Of a stretch of 64,000 nucleotides of DNA, positions 20,401 to 51,715 are shown in pieces. Position numbers and translations under genes: made by a program. This DNA is from Glandiceps talaboti (taxonomy: Eukaryota; Hemichordata; Enteropneusta; Spengelidae). The stretch spans positions 21,729,681-21,793,680 of the forward strand of contig NC_135552.1 of assembly GCF_964340395.1 (NCBI RefSeq), read 5' to 3'. Position 1 is the first letter of the stretch, and each line of letters starts with the position of its first letter. The notes beneath the pieces were generated by a model. The model worked only from the letters and a program-made list of their open reading frames with translations. It did no database searches and was not told the origin of the DNA.

Positions 20401-23056
20401 GTAAGTAAAAAAAATGAAAATTACATTGAAGAATATTATAAGTTAGATTAATGAGAAGAGATTGATTTTAACTGCTGTGATGTTATGAATTTGTCCAGCT
20501 AGGAATGCAATGTTCACTTTGTGTGTGTGGGCGAGACATGTACAAACCAGTTGTCAGTAACCTGCAGGGTTAAGTTGGAACATGATGTGCAGGAACTGCT
20601 CCCTGTAGAGAAATTTGCTGAATGCATCCATAACAAAAATATTATGATAACTGAACTGACATGAGATCTAACTAGTTAATGAGTTTAAAAATTCCAAACT
20701 GTGTGATTTCTTTTTACTGACAAGTGGCTTTTTAATATTGAAAATGAGATTATTATTTTCTCAAAATTCTTTAATATTGTTGTAATTTTTGGCAAATATT
20801 TGTGATATTCCAAATATTCAATCTGACTAAAATATTAAATATTAGTGATAATCTGAACCACCTAATTGTATATAAAGTTTTTGACAAGTGAGGTATTTTT
20901 TTCTGAAAAGAAAATTGAATTTTGTGTTTGTTGACATTATAATCTCCGAATTTACAGAAAATTCATTTATTTTGTTTGTTGTAGTTTGGGCAAATGAAAG
21001 TAAAATTCTTAACTGATGATTATGTTCTACCAAATAGCAGATTGAAATTGTTTATCCTTCTCCAGATTTTATTCAAAATAAACATAATTTTTTTTAGTTT
21101 TGGTAAACAAATTGTAATACACTTTTTGTTTTATTGTAATCTATACATGGACTCCGGAAAGCATTTCTAGATCAAATAATAGCTTTAATGCCAAACTTCA
21201 GTCATATGAACATACGATAAACTACAACATTTAATGATAAAATTTCCCATTGATACTGCAAACGTTTTGCATGAGGCCTTTAACCGTAGGAAAACCTTTA
21301 TTTACAGCTGAGACATATGTGATATTTATTTATTTTTGTATTTAATTTCATATTCTTTGTGTCCTATAAGCCAGAGGGCTGGATGTGACTCTTTTTTGTT
21401 GTTGTAAATTTTATATATGTACTGTATAATTTGTTAAGTCCACATAGGACATCTTAATAAATAATAACGTAACAATATTTATATACATGTACTACAGTCG
21501 CTGACAAACAGGCTGGAGCTCTTGACATAGGCAGTATAGAAACACCCTTATTGCCAATGGCTAGATAAAACTTGTGTTCATCAATTTCTAAAGCACCAGA
21601 CCCCACTGGGGGAACATTGTAAATGGTGTTAAAAGATCAATCCATCATTTACTGAATGCTTCTTGTAATAGATATGTCTTCAGGTTAGTCTTAGATTTGC
21701 AGCTTGTTGAAGACAGAGAAAATAGTTTACAACATATTTTGACAGTATAACAAAACTAATAAAAAAGAAATATAAGGTTTTGCCATCTTGATTTCAAGGA
21801 ATTAGACATTGTCAATCATATTTTCCCATAGAATGAACACAGTGTTCTGGAGCCATATTGGATTCTAAAAATGCAACCTAGCAAATAACTCCATCACTTA
21901 CCTTCCATGTTTTCTTTGTTACAGGTTTGTAATAATATACCAAGGGGCAAGACACTTTCACTTTGGGGTTCTCTACACAATCCAACGGGCGAGACAGTAA
22001 ACAAATTAAAGTCATCGTCACTAAGTTTACCAGGTATGACTTGTCAGTGATCATTCCTTGCTAGGTTCTGTTTGTAGTGTGTTTGTAAGGCATCTGAAAG
22101 CATTGTTGGTGGACACTTAAAGTCACTATACAAATCTCCCTATCATATTTTATTCTCTCATATCTTGTCTGTAAGTTATGCTGTGTGGGGGAGTCCTCAC
22201 ACAACAGCCGACCTTTCACATCTGTATCAAACTGAGCCTTTCCTAGCATAGTGTAACCAGATCTGCTTGCAGCCAATCAAAATATACATGTAGTTATGTG
22301 ATAAAAAGTGTTGAAATGATAATGATGTCAGACCTTTTTAAAGACTAAATTAAGACCACATTGCATCACTGATGTAAACATAAGTTTCAAGCCAAGTCTA
22401 GTACTGTATCAAGTACAAACAATTTACAATGATCCCCATGACAACAATCATTCTTCTACTCATCAGAGGCAGAAACTGTTATATTTATTTAATTTCCAAT
22501 CTACATAATGACCACTGTTTTAACATCTAGCCCTATTCCAAAGTGGAGCTGAAATCTTGTCATATATCCATCACAGGCCTGTCAAATAGTACAGTCATAG
22601 GAGCAAGGAAGTTGTTGGCAGAGCAATACAATGTATCTTACAGTCTATATCATATCCCGTACCTCTTTTGCTGAATGTACAAATTATTGACGAATAATAT
22701 CTAATTATAAAAATTTTAGTATACAAATTACATATTTCTTGCCTCAATATTGATAATGAATAAGAGATGATATTTGCTTTTAAAAACAATGTGTAAATTC
22801 CATTACAGACACCAACTACTGTAAGTTTCTTCAAGAACTTGCAGAAGAACAGAACTTTGAAGTTAGATATATAGCAATAGAAGAACTTAGCCACACAGGA
22901 CAAAACCAATGCCTAGTCCAGCTAACAACCACCCCTGTAGCTGTGTGTCATGGAACAGGACCCACAGCTGATGAGTCGAGGGCTGAAGCAGCACACAACG
23001 CACTTCAATACGTGAAGATCATGGCACGCAAAGCAACAAGTTCCTCTTCAAAATGA
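14416..23056 (+). CDS. TARBP2/PRKRA: Three-dsRBD protein of the TARBP2/PRKRA (loquacious) family, six coding exons
   Basis: Exons 14416-14451, 15638-15906, 17301-17542, 18472-18596, 21925-22033 and 22809-23056 join in phase (0, 2, 1, 0, 1) to 342 residues. The family binds double-stranded RNA and partners Dicer in loading small RNAs; vertebrate PRKRA also activates PKR. dsRBD1 is in exon 2 (KTPISILQELC, AHQPKFVYRVTVGEY, SKKQAKHTAAENVL). dsRBD2 is in exons 3-4 (NPVGQLQELVV, EFIIGCRV, GTGRSKKIAKRAAA). The non-canonical dsRBD3 is in exon 6 (ELSHTGQNQCLVQLTTTPVAVCHGTG, here cited in part, then AAHNALQYVKIMA). Between them is a Pro/Gln linker. It looks like the single invertebrate co-orthologue of vertebrate TARBP2 and PRKRA. 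Exon 1 codes only 12 residues, so a start at the exon 2 ATG (15641) is possible. Confidence 0.93.
16190..16330. repeat. Interspersed repeat copy 1 in intron 2 of the dsRBD gene
   Basis: It shares with 18070-18215 the order TCAGCC, GGGxCCxTGTC, CTCATAGTrACAAACC, TTxxxAAATGAA and a GATATAATTT-like end. The copies are quite diverged. Class unknown. Confidence 0.6.
16633..16920 (+). mobile_element. tRNA-derived SINE with intact pol III boxes and target-site duplication
   Basis: The tRNA-like head has an A box TGGCCGAGTGG (16646-16656) and a B box GGTTCGAACCC (16689-16699), both matching the consensus. A tRNA-unrelated body follows (GTTTTCCCC and GGTTTCCTCC are stretches seen in conserved SINE central domains) and then an (ATT)n tail at 16906-16920. 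The 8-bp direct repeat CAAAATGT flanks it exactly (16625-16632 and 16921-16928). It sits in intron 2 of the dsRBD gene. Confidence 0.92.
17000..17100. repeat. 19-bp minisatellite
   Basis: The core TAAGATA recurs at 17007, 17032, 17051, 17070 and 17089. It lies in intron 2 of the dsRBD gene. Confidence 0.85.
17661..17771. mobile_element. Short MITE-like element with 11-bp terminal inverted repeats
   Basis: CCTGGTTGCTT at 17661 is matched by AAGCAACCAGG ending at 17771. The element is 111 bp, with no coding capacity. I see no clear target duplication, so the class is open. Intron 3 of the dsRBD gene. Confidence 0.6.
18070..18215. repeat. Interspersed repeat copy 2 in intron 3 of the dsRBD gene
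   Basis: Diverged relative of 16190-16330 in the same orientation. Both copies start right after a pyrimidine tract ending in CAG, like a decoy splice acceptor. Confidence 0.6.
18731..18930 (-). mobile_element. 5'-truncated, decayed LINE 3' end (CR1/L2-like)
   Basis: On the minus strand the last codons of a LINE ORF2 are readable: L-(stop in place of W)-N-x-L followed by ASSLDSFKTKRKTYLFTKAY, the usual ending of CR1/L2 polymerases (LWN.LP...S..SFK..LKT.LF). A second stop lies between these parts. It terminates in a (GATT)n tail at 18731-18766. Its ending resembles that of the open LINE at 46799. Confidence 0.8.
19321..19337. repeat. Poly-C tract
   Basis: Seventeen C residues in intron 4 of the dsRBD gene. 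The rest of that 3.3-kb intron (18597-21924) apart from the LINE end shows nothing I can name. Confidence 0.9.
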
Positions 23057-23151
23057 CGAAACTTCAGTCTTTTTCTATACTTGTTATGTAGGTACAGTTA
23101 TACTCCCATTTTTGCAGTGCTAAACTTGATGGGTTTCTGTTTTATAGCGTA

Positions 23152-23157
23152 AATAAA
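23152..23157 (+). terminator. Candidate polyadenylation signal of the dsRBD gene
   Basis: AATAAA 96 bp after the stop codon, followed by a GT-rich stretch (GTGTGGTTGCT) from about 23174. That spacing suits cleavage near 23172. Confidence 0.65.
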
Positions 23158-24435
23158 TGTGTATTTATTACAAGTGTGGTTGCTAGTAAAATTTTGCTGA
23201 AATAGTCATCAGTTTATTTGTCAAAATTGTGTATTGGGTATGAACTGATTGGAGTAACAATTCATGTAATTGTCATTCAAATGAGTTTTATGACATTTCA
23301 GTAGAATTGTAGCATAGGGGGCCCCAGTCCAATAATGCAGTGTTTTCCAGAGGCTTAACCAAGTGATGAGTAATATCTATTCGGTGTCAAAAGAAGGCAT
23401 GCAGCCCTCCAGAGTGTGGGTTGTGTGAGATGGAATGCACCTCATGACCAGTTTCTCATAGAATCAAAGATATTAAATTTGTTGAAGTTTTGCAATATGA
23501 AATGATACAAGAAATTCAGGGGTTCATTGTCTTGTTTCCAAGAAAAATTTGCAATCTTACATTTCCCAGAAAGTTATCACAGTATTCGGTAGCCATATTG
23601 GATCCAAAATTGTTAAACCATACTTTGATATCATTTTGACCTCTTCTTCAAAAATTTGTATGGTGACCCTTGACTTTTTTTCTCGATTTAACTACACAAG
23701 CAAATTACCGCTGCAATATAACACAGTGGTGAAAGTACAATAATGTTACATTGTCTTCTCAACTAACACCTAGTACACTAGAGTAGAACATGACTAACAT
23801 ACCACTGCATGACTCTGCCACTGGTACATAGTGTAGACTTTTCAGCATTACGTTAGTGTTACACACTTCAGTCTACTGCCAGTGCATGGTCATGTACTGA
23901 CAGTGATACTGTTAGCCCACCAGCAGTTGCACACTAGTTTACTTCACCATTCACGTATTGCTGCATAACTCTGCTTCTAGTACATGGTATATACTACACT
24001 TAGTAAACTCAGCAGCCAGTACTGCTAAAAGAAACTAGGTATACCAATATAGTACCTAGATCAGTAACACTGAGTAACACTGTATTACATGTAGAGTTAT
24101 ATGTGCTGTTTGGGAATTTGCTTGTGTAGGAATAGGTTTGAGTTTTCTTCAGCAAAGTGATAATAAGTTTAACATTTTTAATATTTCTGAAATGCATATT
24201 ATGTTACGAGGACATTCAATAGTAATAAGGCTCAGCATCCCTGTTGAAAACTGCTCATGAATGAATACCAGTGCATAGTTGTACACGTAGATGGCAGTTT
24301 TGGTGTGTATATATTTTCAATAATGTTTCACTGCACCAGCATGAAAACATCAAACAAACACTTACTTAAAATGTATTTGCATTTAAACCATTTTCACAAT
24401 GTCAATATTAAGGGTTCCTCAGTTCAGTGAATCTA

Positions 24436-24840
24436 AATTTGGTAATGACACCAGTTGTTTGGGCCCATATTTGGTAAGAACAGCAGTTCAGGGTATCCAA
24501 ATTTGGTAATGATATCAGTTGTTTGTGCCCATATTTGATGAGACCATGGATTGTTTGTGCCCATATTTGGTAAGAACAGCAGTTCAGGGTATCCAAAATT
24601 GGTAATGATATCAGTTGTTTGTGCCCATATTTGGTAAGACCATGGGTTGTTTGTGCCCATATTTGGTAACATCAGTTCAGTGTATCAACATTTGGTAAAG
24701 CCATCAGATGTTTGTGCATATATTAGGTAAGACCACCAGCTCAATGTATTTAGTAACGACTTGACTTGTTTGTGCCTATATTTGGTTAGAGCATCTGTTC
24801 AGGTTATCCAAATTTGGTAATGTTATTGGGTGAGTGTGTG
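24436..24840. repeat. Diverged tandem array with about 33-bp units in alternating types
   Basis: Units built on TATTTGGTAA alternate between a GATATCAGTTGTTTGTGCCCA type and a CAGCAGTTCAGGGTATCC type. The left part is well kept and the right part (after 24660) is degenerate. Long minus-strand frames over it follow from the repeat and are not genes. Confidence 0.85.
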
Positions 24841-26899
24841 CATACATGCGATTCGACACCAATGATTAGTGGTGTCAAACTCGGCCTCATACAGTGTTTG
24901 CACTATATTGAGTACATATGCACACAAGGAATGCACTAGTACTGCTATCACCAAGTTGTGTTATCTACATCAACAAAGAGTTAAGTTTGTGTCTACTAGT
25001 ATCATAGTTTGCTGATAGCATGTTTTCCATAGTACTAAAACCAATATCAGTAAACAGCGTCCTCAAGTAACATTAAACATTGTCAAAACTGTGAGACCTT
25101 CTCTGCCATATCCAGTCACATTATTAATCAAACTAAATATAAAATTTATGATATGAACTTAAACTAGCATGTTTAAATTTTTCTTTCTTTTGTATACATA
25201 ATACATCACAAGAATTTAAGGTCAGCAAATAGGAACGTCGTCTCAGTGTAACATGTATTTTATACTTGGTAAGTTAAATATTTGAAGAACAATTTGGAGG
25301 AAACCTAAAGGCTTCAGGGGTAAAATCCCTCATCATTTCTTAGTAGCAAATATGATGAAAAATTTTAAATACTGAAATATTTTGAGCTCACTTTTTTCAT
25401 GTTGATTGAGACTGTTCCTGTTTGGTGGTCTTGTTTACTAGATATTGAATTATAGTCTTATATTTAACAGTATGATCAGGAAAGATGAGATAAGGATAGA
25501 GTAAGCCAACACTGTAAATCTCGGATTGTTAAAGCTTAGGATTTTTAGAATGTAACAAAATTTGCTTGTGTTTGCAGCAGTAGCTATGATATCTGTAAAG
25601 AAAACTAGAGACCCATCAATGCTATGGCAGCGCTCAGAGCTGAATCTAGGGAACCTTGTCAAGAGTTGACAGGTGTTTGTCCATTAGAGTTTCAACAATT
25701 TCCTTGTGATGATGCAGTATAGTCTGCCATACCACTTCTTTGTGTGTTTGCCAAGGTCATGGAACCCCAGTAACAAAGGGTAAAATTAACACCAAATTTG
25801 GTGAAACTTGCATAGTATATGTACCATGAGATTGGTTGGTAAATTACCTGGGGAACTCGGGTAGATTTTACCCTTAACCCAAAAAACTGGAATGGAAACC
25901 TGGTAAATTACGTGGGGAACTCAGGTAGATTTTACCTACTTAACCACCCTTAACTAAAACACTGTGGTTTGGTTTGCTACGTATCTCACTCTTTGCACAT
26001 AATTCTAAAAATCCTCACATCATCAGAGATGTAAATCTTACATTTGGATCTTTTCTAAGATTGCATGTCTTTAGTATGGCTTAACATCTGAAGACAAACT
26101 ACTTGAGTTTATTCTTTTGTTTGATCAAACTATGCCTTCTTGCTCCAATTTTAATAAGTTGCAAACCTTCTAGAACCTGTCAAGTTTCTCATTGCAGTTC
26201 CTGCAATGACACTGCCTCGATTTGCCCAATAAACTTGTTTGGGCAGTGTAAGTATCTGATAACCATACAGCATTCAACATAGATTCTTGCCAATGCATGT
26301 ACCTGTACCATTGACGCATCTGTTATTTGTAGCTCGACAATTAACAAGTTCAGTACAATATATGTAATTGGCAAAGAAAATATTATTAAATGCTAGTGTC
26401 ACCATGGTTACTTGTATCATTGTATGGTACATATGGGTTGCCATTATAGTATTATTTGGTCCTTATTGTGGCTATTTTTGTTACATGTACCTTTCTTGCA
26501 AAGTGGGAGCATCATAGAATTGTCTTTGATGATGGCGTGAAGAATATGTGTTTGTAGTTTATAATAGTGTCTTTTAAGCAATGTTTGATACGGAGAGTAA
26601 AAACTGTTAGCTGTGTTCAATTTGATACATAACTTGCTGTATGCATAGTCTTGTTCTGTTTTGTCAGCATGTTCTTCCTTGAATTTGTATTCTTAAAGCC
26701 AAAATAAAGAAAGTGTGGGTCCAGTAATTTGACACTATGAAGATTTCCTTGAAAAGTATCACAAGGTAGACCTGTGTGAAATCATGGGTTGAAGAAGTGT
26801 TGGTTATTGTAAACTATTTCAGTGAATAATTTCAGAAATATGTGGTATATTGTCAACCCTAGGTTATTAACCTGTAAAACTCCATAATAGTTATGACAT

Positions 26900-27255
26900 A
26901 GTGTGGCAGATAGAGTTAAAAAGACTACACACTTATGCTATGTAGTTACATAACTTGGCAGATAGTGTAATAACAACACAGTTTGGCAGATAGGGTGAAA
27001 AAGACTTTATACTTACACTATGTAATACAGTTTGGCAGATAGGGTGAAAAAACTATGTACACTATATAGTAACATAACACAGTTTGGCAGATAGGCTGAA
27101 CAAGACTACACTATGTAATAACATAACAGTTTGTCAGATAGGGTGAACAAGACTACACTATGTAATAACATAACAGTTTGTCAGATAGGGTGAACAAGAC
27201 TACACTATGTATTAATAACAACACAGTTTGGCAGATAGGGTGAAAAAGACTATTT
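26900..27255. repeat. About 50-bp minisatellite, eight units
   Basis: The core GGCAGATAGGGTGAA recurs near 26904, 26957, 26985, 27034, 27086, 27133, 27180 and 27230, spaced mostly 47-53 bp. Units between carry ACTATGTAATAACATAACA. Confidence 0.9.
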
Positions 27256-28669
27256 AACTGTGTTTGAAAGACAATTTATTGGAACCACACATTATTCATA
27301 TGGCTTTATCAAAGGAGCATTACCATAGTTGTTATACATGTAGTACATATAGTTTTATGGTACATGTGATAGTGAACTTGTCAACTTTTTTATAACCTCA
27401 GAAGACATTTCAGACATTTAAATATTTTCTGTATATATCTATTTACATTCAATTGGCCCATCCCCAACATATCTGTTTCATGGTGCAGTCCCATTGCCAT
27501 ATATTGATGGAATGATCCATATTGCAGCAAATTGGGGGTGGGCAAGTTGTGACCTAATGCAGAGAGCAATACGAGTAGCACTGCAGGTATATTTAGACTT
27601 TGTCTCCAGGGAAAGGAGAAATTTTTTGAATGTTTTATTTTTACGTCACATTTAAGACATTTTACAGGTCAAGAAGTTGTGAAGGGACTGTCAAGTATTG
27701 ACCAAATATTTCCCACAATGTAGTTTTTGTGTTCTACAAGGGGATGCAGTAGAAATCAAACAAGGGCTTGACAGAAGGTTGTACATTTTTGTACCGAGCT
27801 CCTCAAAGTAGGGTTTTGGCACCCTTGTCCCCTATATTCAAAATAGGGGTTTTCAGGTATATATCCAAATTTGGAGGCAGGACGAAGACATAGTGGTTAA
27901 TTAGTTTTTTGTACTAAAACCAGTCAACAGCCAATACAAAGCCTTGTTTGGTGTCCATTGTAGCCCTAAACGAATATTAGGCCAATAATGTAGTGTGCTT
28001 TACATGTGTATGTGTCCATTTTTAGTAAGGACTACGTTCCAGTGGTCCACTTTTCATGTCACAGAACAGTAGTTTAGAGAAATAAAATCCATATCTAAAC
28101 TACATAACTGGTTGAACTGTCAAAACGTGTGAGTATTTTATGTAGTGGCATGGTCTGTAACTAATGTGTTGCCTCATTGTAAGGAAAATGATACTTTGTG
28201 ATTTCCAAAGTGTTTTTAATAAAAACGTGTATGTTAAACTTGTATGTTTCACTCACTTTCACTTATCGATGCCAGCTCCGAACTTAGGCAGAAGTGATGC
28301 CAAGCAACTGCTGTTGAACATGTTGCCGATTTTTCCAATTGGTATATTATAATTACATAACAATACAAGCACTTGACAATCCAATTCACAGTAGTTCCCC
28401 AGGGAGGCCTGCATCACACTGTCTTTTCCACCTAAGGTCGGATCAGTGCCAGCTTTGAACTAATAAGTGAATGCGAGTGAAAGCAAAACATTTTTATCTC
28501 ATTAAACATCCAATTTTAGGGAATTCACAATGTATCCTTTCCCTTTGAATAAATGATAGTGCATATATACACCATACATACTCAACTGATATAGTAGCAA
28601 ACTATAGTTGAGATAGTATGATTGAGTACTGTTGAAAGAGTATTGAAGGTAGACTGATATTTTTTTTAA

Positions 28670-28675
28670 TTTATT
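28670..28675 (-). terminator. Possible polyadenylation signal of the GABA-B-like gene
   Basis: AATAAA on the minus strand, about 470 bp after the stop at 29145. It is the nearest good hexamer I noticed; use is not shown. Confidence 0.3.
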
Positions 28676-29144
28676 GTCACCCCAAAATTAAGTCCTAATG
28701 CAATTTTTATAAGATATATAAATTCTTAGTGAGAGATCTACCAACATTAGGCACATGTCATCATTTGACGTGAAACAGGTATAAAATAGATTTCCAAATG
28801 AATCAAAAGTGATCCTCTTGAAACCATAAAAGTCACAGCCTTACTCCTTATAGAAAATTCGTTCAGATAATCAGAAGCCAAACGCTGAGATACAACTGCT
28901 TGAACATATCTTCCCTGTGAGCCCATTTGTAAGCAAGTATAATGCAATTTTTCCCAGAAGGTATTGAATGTAGTGGACGGAAGTTGGGATGGGATGATTG
29001 GGTAGAAGGTACACCGTGATCGTGACTCTACGTATCGCATTTGTGAACAAACAAAGGCACTTCATTTCGTCATGTGCGTATGGAACAACCACTGAACTTT
29101 GACAGTTTGATCGATTTGTTAGCTTCACGTCCTAAGTTAAACTG

Positions 29145-48656
<19,512 letters not shown>

Positions 48657-49019
48657 TTAACATCGTCATAACCACAAATATTTCGTGTTAGAGGCCCACT
48701 TTAGGATTTAATTGAAAGAAAGTGTGGAAGACAGTTGTCTGGCAAGGCTGTAGAAAAAAGTTGGTCCAGAACAAAAGAATCATCCTATGTCATCTTTATG
48801 ACTCCACTGAAAATTAGTAACACTGATGTGAGAACCTAAGATTGCAACAACTGAAAGAACATCGTGGGTTTTAGCAGACTTTAATATTTATGAGATGAAC
48901 ACTGAATATTCACGATTTTGAAGAGCTTATTTCCGACATCAGATAAAAAGTATTCCACTGAAAGAACAATAAAGGTGAAGAAGAGTTTCAATTTGGTGTT
49001 TCCTGCCAACGGGGCGAAG
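48657..49019. other. No gene seen
   Basis: AT-rich sequence between the LINE and the foldback element end. The inner part of a second foldback element may reach into it but is too diverged to place. Confidence 0.4.
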
Positions 49020-49111
49020 ATTATGTGATGTAAAATCATGAAATTAAATGACCCGCCAGAACCCAAAATTTGTGAAACTTCATTTATTTACTGGAGTGGC
49101 GTTCCCCTTAA
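49020..49111. mobile_element. Second copy of the TTAA foldback element end
   Basis: Shares GTGATGTAAAATCATGAAAT, the segment leading to ATTTATTTACTGG, and the terminal AGTGGCGTTCCCC followed by TTAA (49108-49111) with the right arm of 13113-13561. The partner arm was not found nearby, so this may be a half element. Confidence 0.75.
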
Positions 49112-50009
49112 TGGAAACTATACATTTATTAGATACTTATAATGCTCATCGTTAGCTATAATCTGAATAACATTGACTTTATCGTTCATCAGTATGCCTA
49201 GGGTGAAGAGTATAAAACCGTAAATATGTATGTTATTAATATAAGGTTTCATATTATGTATTTGTATTCTAGAGGGAAATAGTTTAGGACATCAAAGGAC
49301 TCTGGAGGCGACATTGACTATCATACAATTTTGACATCTTTTCGGCTTGAGATGTATTTTGTAACATGTGATTGTGCCATTTTCAATGGTGAATTGTTGG
49401 CCTCTTTACATTCAAACGAAATGTCGGTCAGAGAGTAAACATACTAGATATAAAATCTACCCATAGACATCATGTGTATTAAAGCACACACGCACTTTGA
49501 TTTGTCATGACATCTCCTATGGTTTGTCACTGAATAAATATTGAGAATGTAAAATACCTTACATGTAATAGATTGGCAATGGTTTATTAATATACTGTAA
49601 AATACTATCCTGTCTATTCAAAATTAAAATGTGTGGTTATGAATCGGTTCAAGGTTCATATATGTTAAAAATGGGTATCAGGAATTTTAATACCCACATT
49701 CTACAGACGAAATTCAAGCATGAGCTTATTGTCACTCTAAAAGCAGCACTGAATCAAGTAGCAGTAGTTATCAAAACATTGTATGTCGTATACTGTAAAC
49801 CTATATATATATTCACCAAAAGAACATTAATTGTGTTTTTCTAGTCTTCTATTAGTTCTCAAAGACTAATTTTCACTAATTACCAGACTGGTACATTGTG
49901 TCCATGTACAAGAAGGCACTACATATTTTTTTCGTTTTTTTTTTGTCCAGGGAAATATTTGTTGTATTCACTTTATGCGCGTGGTTGCAAACCCATATAT
50001 GAGGATATG
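49112..50009. other. No gene seen
   Basis: AT-rich. The 71-codon frame at 49629-49844 has no recognisable motif. Confidence 0.4.
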
Positions 50010-50683
50010 ATGTCATTGTTAAGATTGCTGATGACACCATGGCTTGATATGTAATAACGATGAGACTATGTACAGGCAGAAGTTGAGAACTTGGTCAAAT
50101 GGTGTGAAGTGAACAATCTCGAACTCAATATTAATAAGACCAAGGAATTAATTGTTGATTTTAGATTGCCTAGTCAGCCTCCTACTCCAATTAATGTAAA
50201 CGGGGCAGATGTTGAGATTGTCGGCATTTTTAAATTTCTAGGCCATCCAGATCTCACACAATTTGTCATGGCGTACCAATACTGAATCCTTTGTTAAGAA
50301 AGCCCAACAACGTCTTTATATTCTCAGGTGGCTGATAAAATTCGGTATGGGCCAAGATATTTTAGTCAATTTTTATCGTTCAACCCTTGAAAGTATTTTA
50401 ACAAATTCTATCATCGTTTAGTTCGGGAACATCACGCTGGAGGAGCTAACTTCACTCGAGAAGGTTGTCCGCACTGCAGAAAGAATAATTGGAACCGATC
50501 TGCCCTCACTTGATTCGATATATCGCTCGAGGACTGTCCGCAAGGCAACATCCATTACACAAGATTCAAGTCTTTTTAATCTTTTACGCTCTGGTCTGCG
50601 CTATTGTAGTATAAGGTCATCCAATGAACATCTTAGGAAAAGCTTTTACCCGTCTGCAATTCGATTTTTAAATGAGTCTTGAT
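50010..50683 (+). pseudogene. Decayed Rex1/Babar-like LINE reverse transcriptase C-terminal half
   Basis: Translated in shifting frames, it reads VKIADDT (catalytic box, Phe to Ile) at 50018, then EVENLVKWCEVNNLELNINK and TKELIVDF. After a frame change near 50245-50275 come TNTESFVKKAQQRLYILRWL, FYRSTLESIL and a TAG near 50417, then KVVRTAERIIG and the C-terminal SFYPSAIRFLN. These follow the Rex1-type polymerase order. At least two frameshifts and one stop make it inactive. The N-terminal RT and endonuclease are missing. Confidence 0.88.
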
Positions 50684-50920
50684 TTTAACTTTTATCTTTT
50701 TATCAGTCCTTTTTATCCTTTCTTTTTCACCCTGTCTTTCAGTATAGTTATATTCCAATGTTTATACATATGGCAATAATGATTCTGTAATCTGTAAATC
50801 ATCGAAAATAATTTTCCAGGTTTACAGTATATTTGAACCTATATATTTTCGCCACAAGAAAATGTAGTTTATATGTTATTTCCTTATACGCAAAGGAAGG
50901 TTATGTTATACTTGTTCCTG

Positions 50921-50930
50921 CCTGCCTGCC

Positions 50931-50961
<31 letters not shown>
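50921..50961. repeat. (CTGT)n microsatellite
   Basis: CCTG units pass into about 8 CTGT units. Confidence 0.93.
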
Positions 50962-51199
50962 TTATTTCTGTGTACGCGAAATCTCAAAATCTACTGCATC
51001 AAGTGCAATGAAACTTTCTAAGCATTTCTGACATATATTACATGTATGATTACATACTAAAGATGCAACGGTCATAATTTTGGAAATAACCAATTGTTAC
51101 AATTGTTTATTGAAGAATTGGTCTCACGTGTATATTTAATATTTGCATACGTTTTGAAGTTAATGGAAATGAAGGTAACGAACATGTGCCTGTTTTTTT

Positions 51200-51370
51200 T
51201 CTCATCTCATCTCATCTCATCTCCTCTCGTCTCATCTCATCTCGTCTTATCTCTCATATCTCGAGAAGTAGTATTACTTCAACCCGGAATGCGAACAAAC
51301 AAACATACATACATACATACATACATACATACATACATACATACATACATACATACATACATACATACGC
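51200..51370. repeat. (CTCAT)n and (CATA)n microsatellites
   Basis: A TCTCA pentamer stretch at about 51200-51260 is followed by about 17 CATA units at 51302-51368. Confidence 0.93.
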
Positions 51371-51715
51371 GAAACAGATTTTGATTAATCTGATATACAT
51401 ATCGCCCTCTTACGGTGAGCTTTGTACGCGTGGCAGCAGGATCTTAGGTTCACCTCGCTGTGTTCTGTTTGTTTTCATCGTCGAAAGTAGGCATTCCTGA
51501 CGAGAGACATCTTTTGTAGAAAACAAACATTCCTCAAAAGCTCAAGCTGAAGGTAAAGTGAACAAAACGCGAATATGCGTTCAATTTTGGGAAGCTATTA
51601 CAAACATTCTCAATACGCCTGTTTCTCAAGAGATCCACATTGTATGTGTTCGAAAAATTAATATACAGACGTTAAATGTTGTCAATTTAAAGATTACCAG
51701 ATCAGTCACAAAGAA

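Larger units (their letters stand above)
23175..28669. other. Intergenic region between the dsRBD gene and the GABA-B-like gene, both 3' ends
   Basis: The two genes converge here. Besides the two minisatellites listed separately there is a short duplicated stretch (GGTAAATTAC to TAGATTTTAC, near 25839 and 25900). None of the open frames in it shows a known domain or splice context. Confidence 0.55.
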
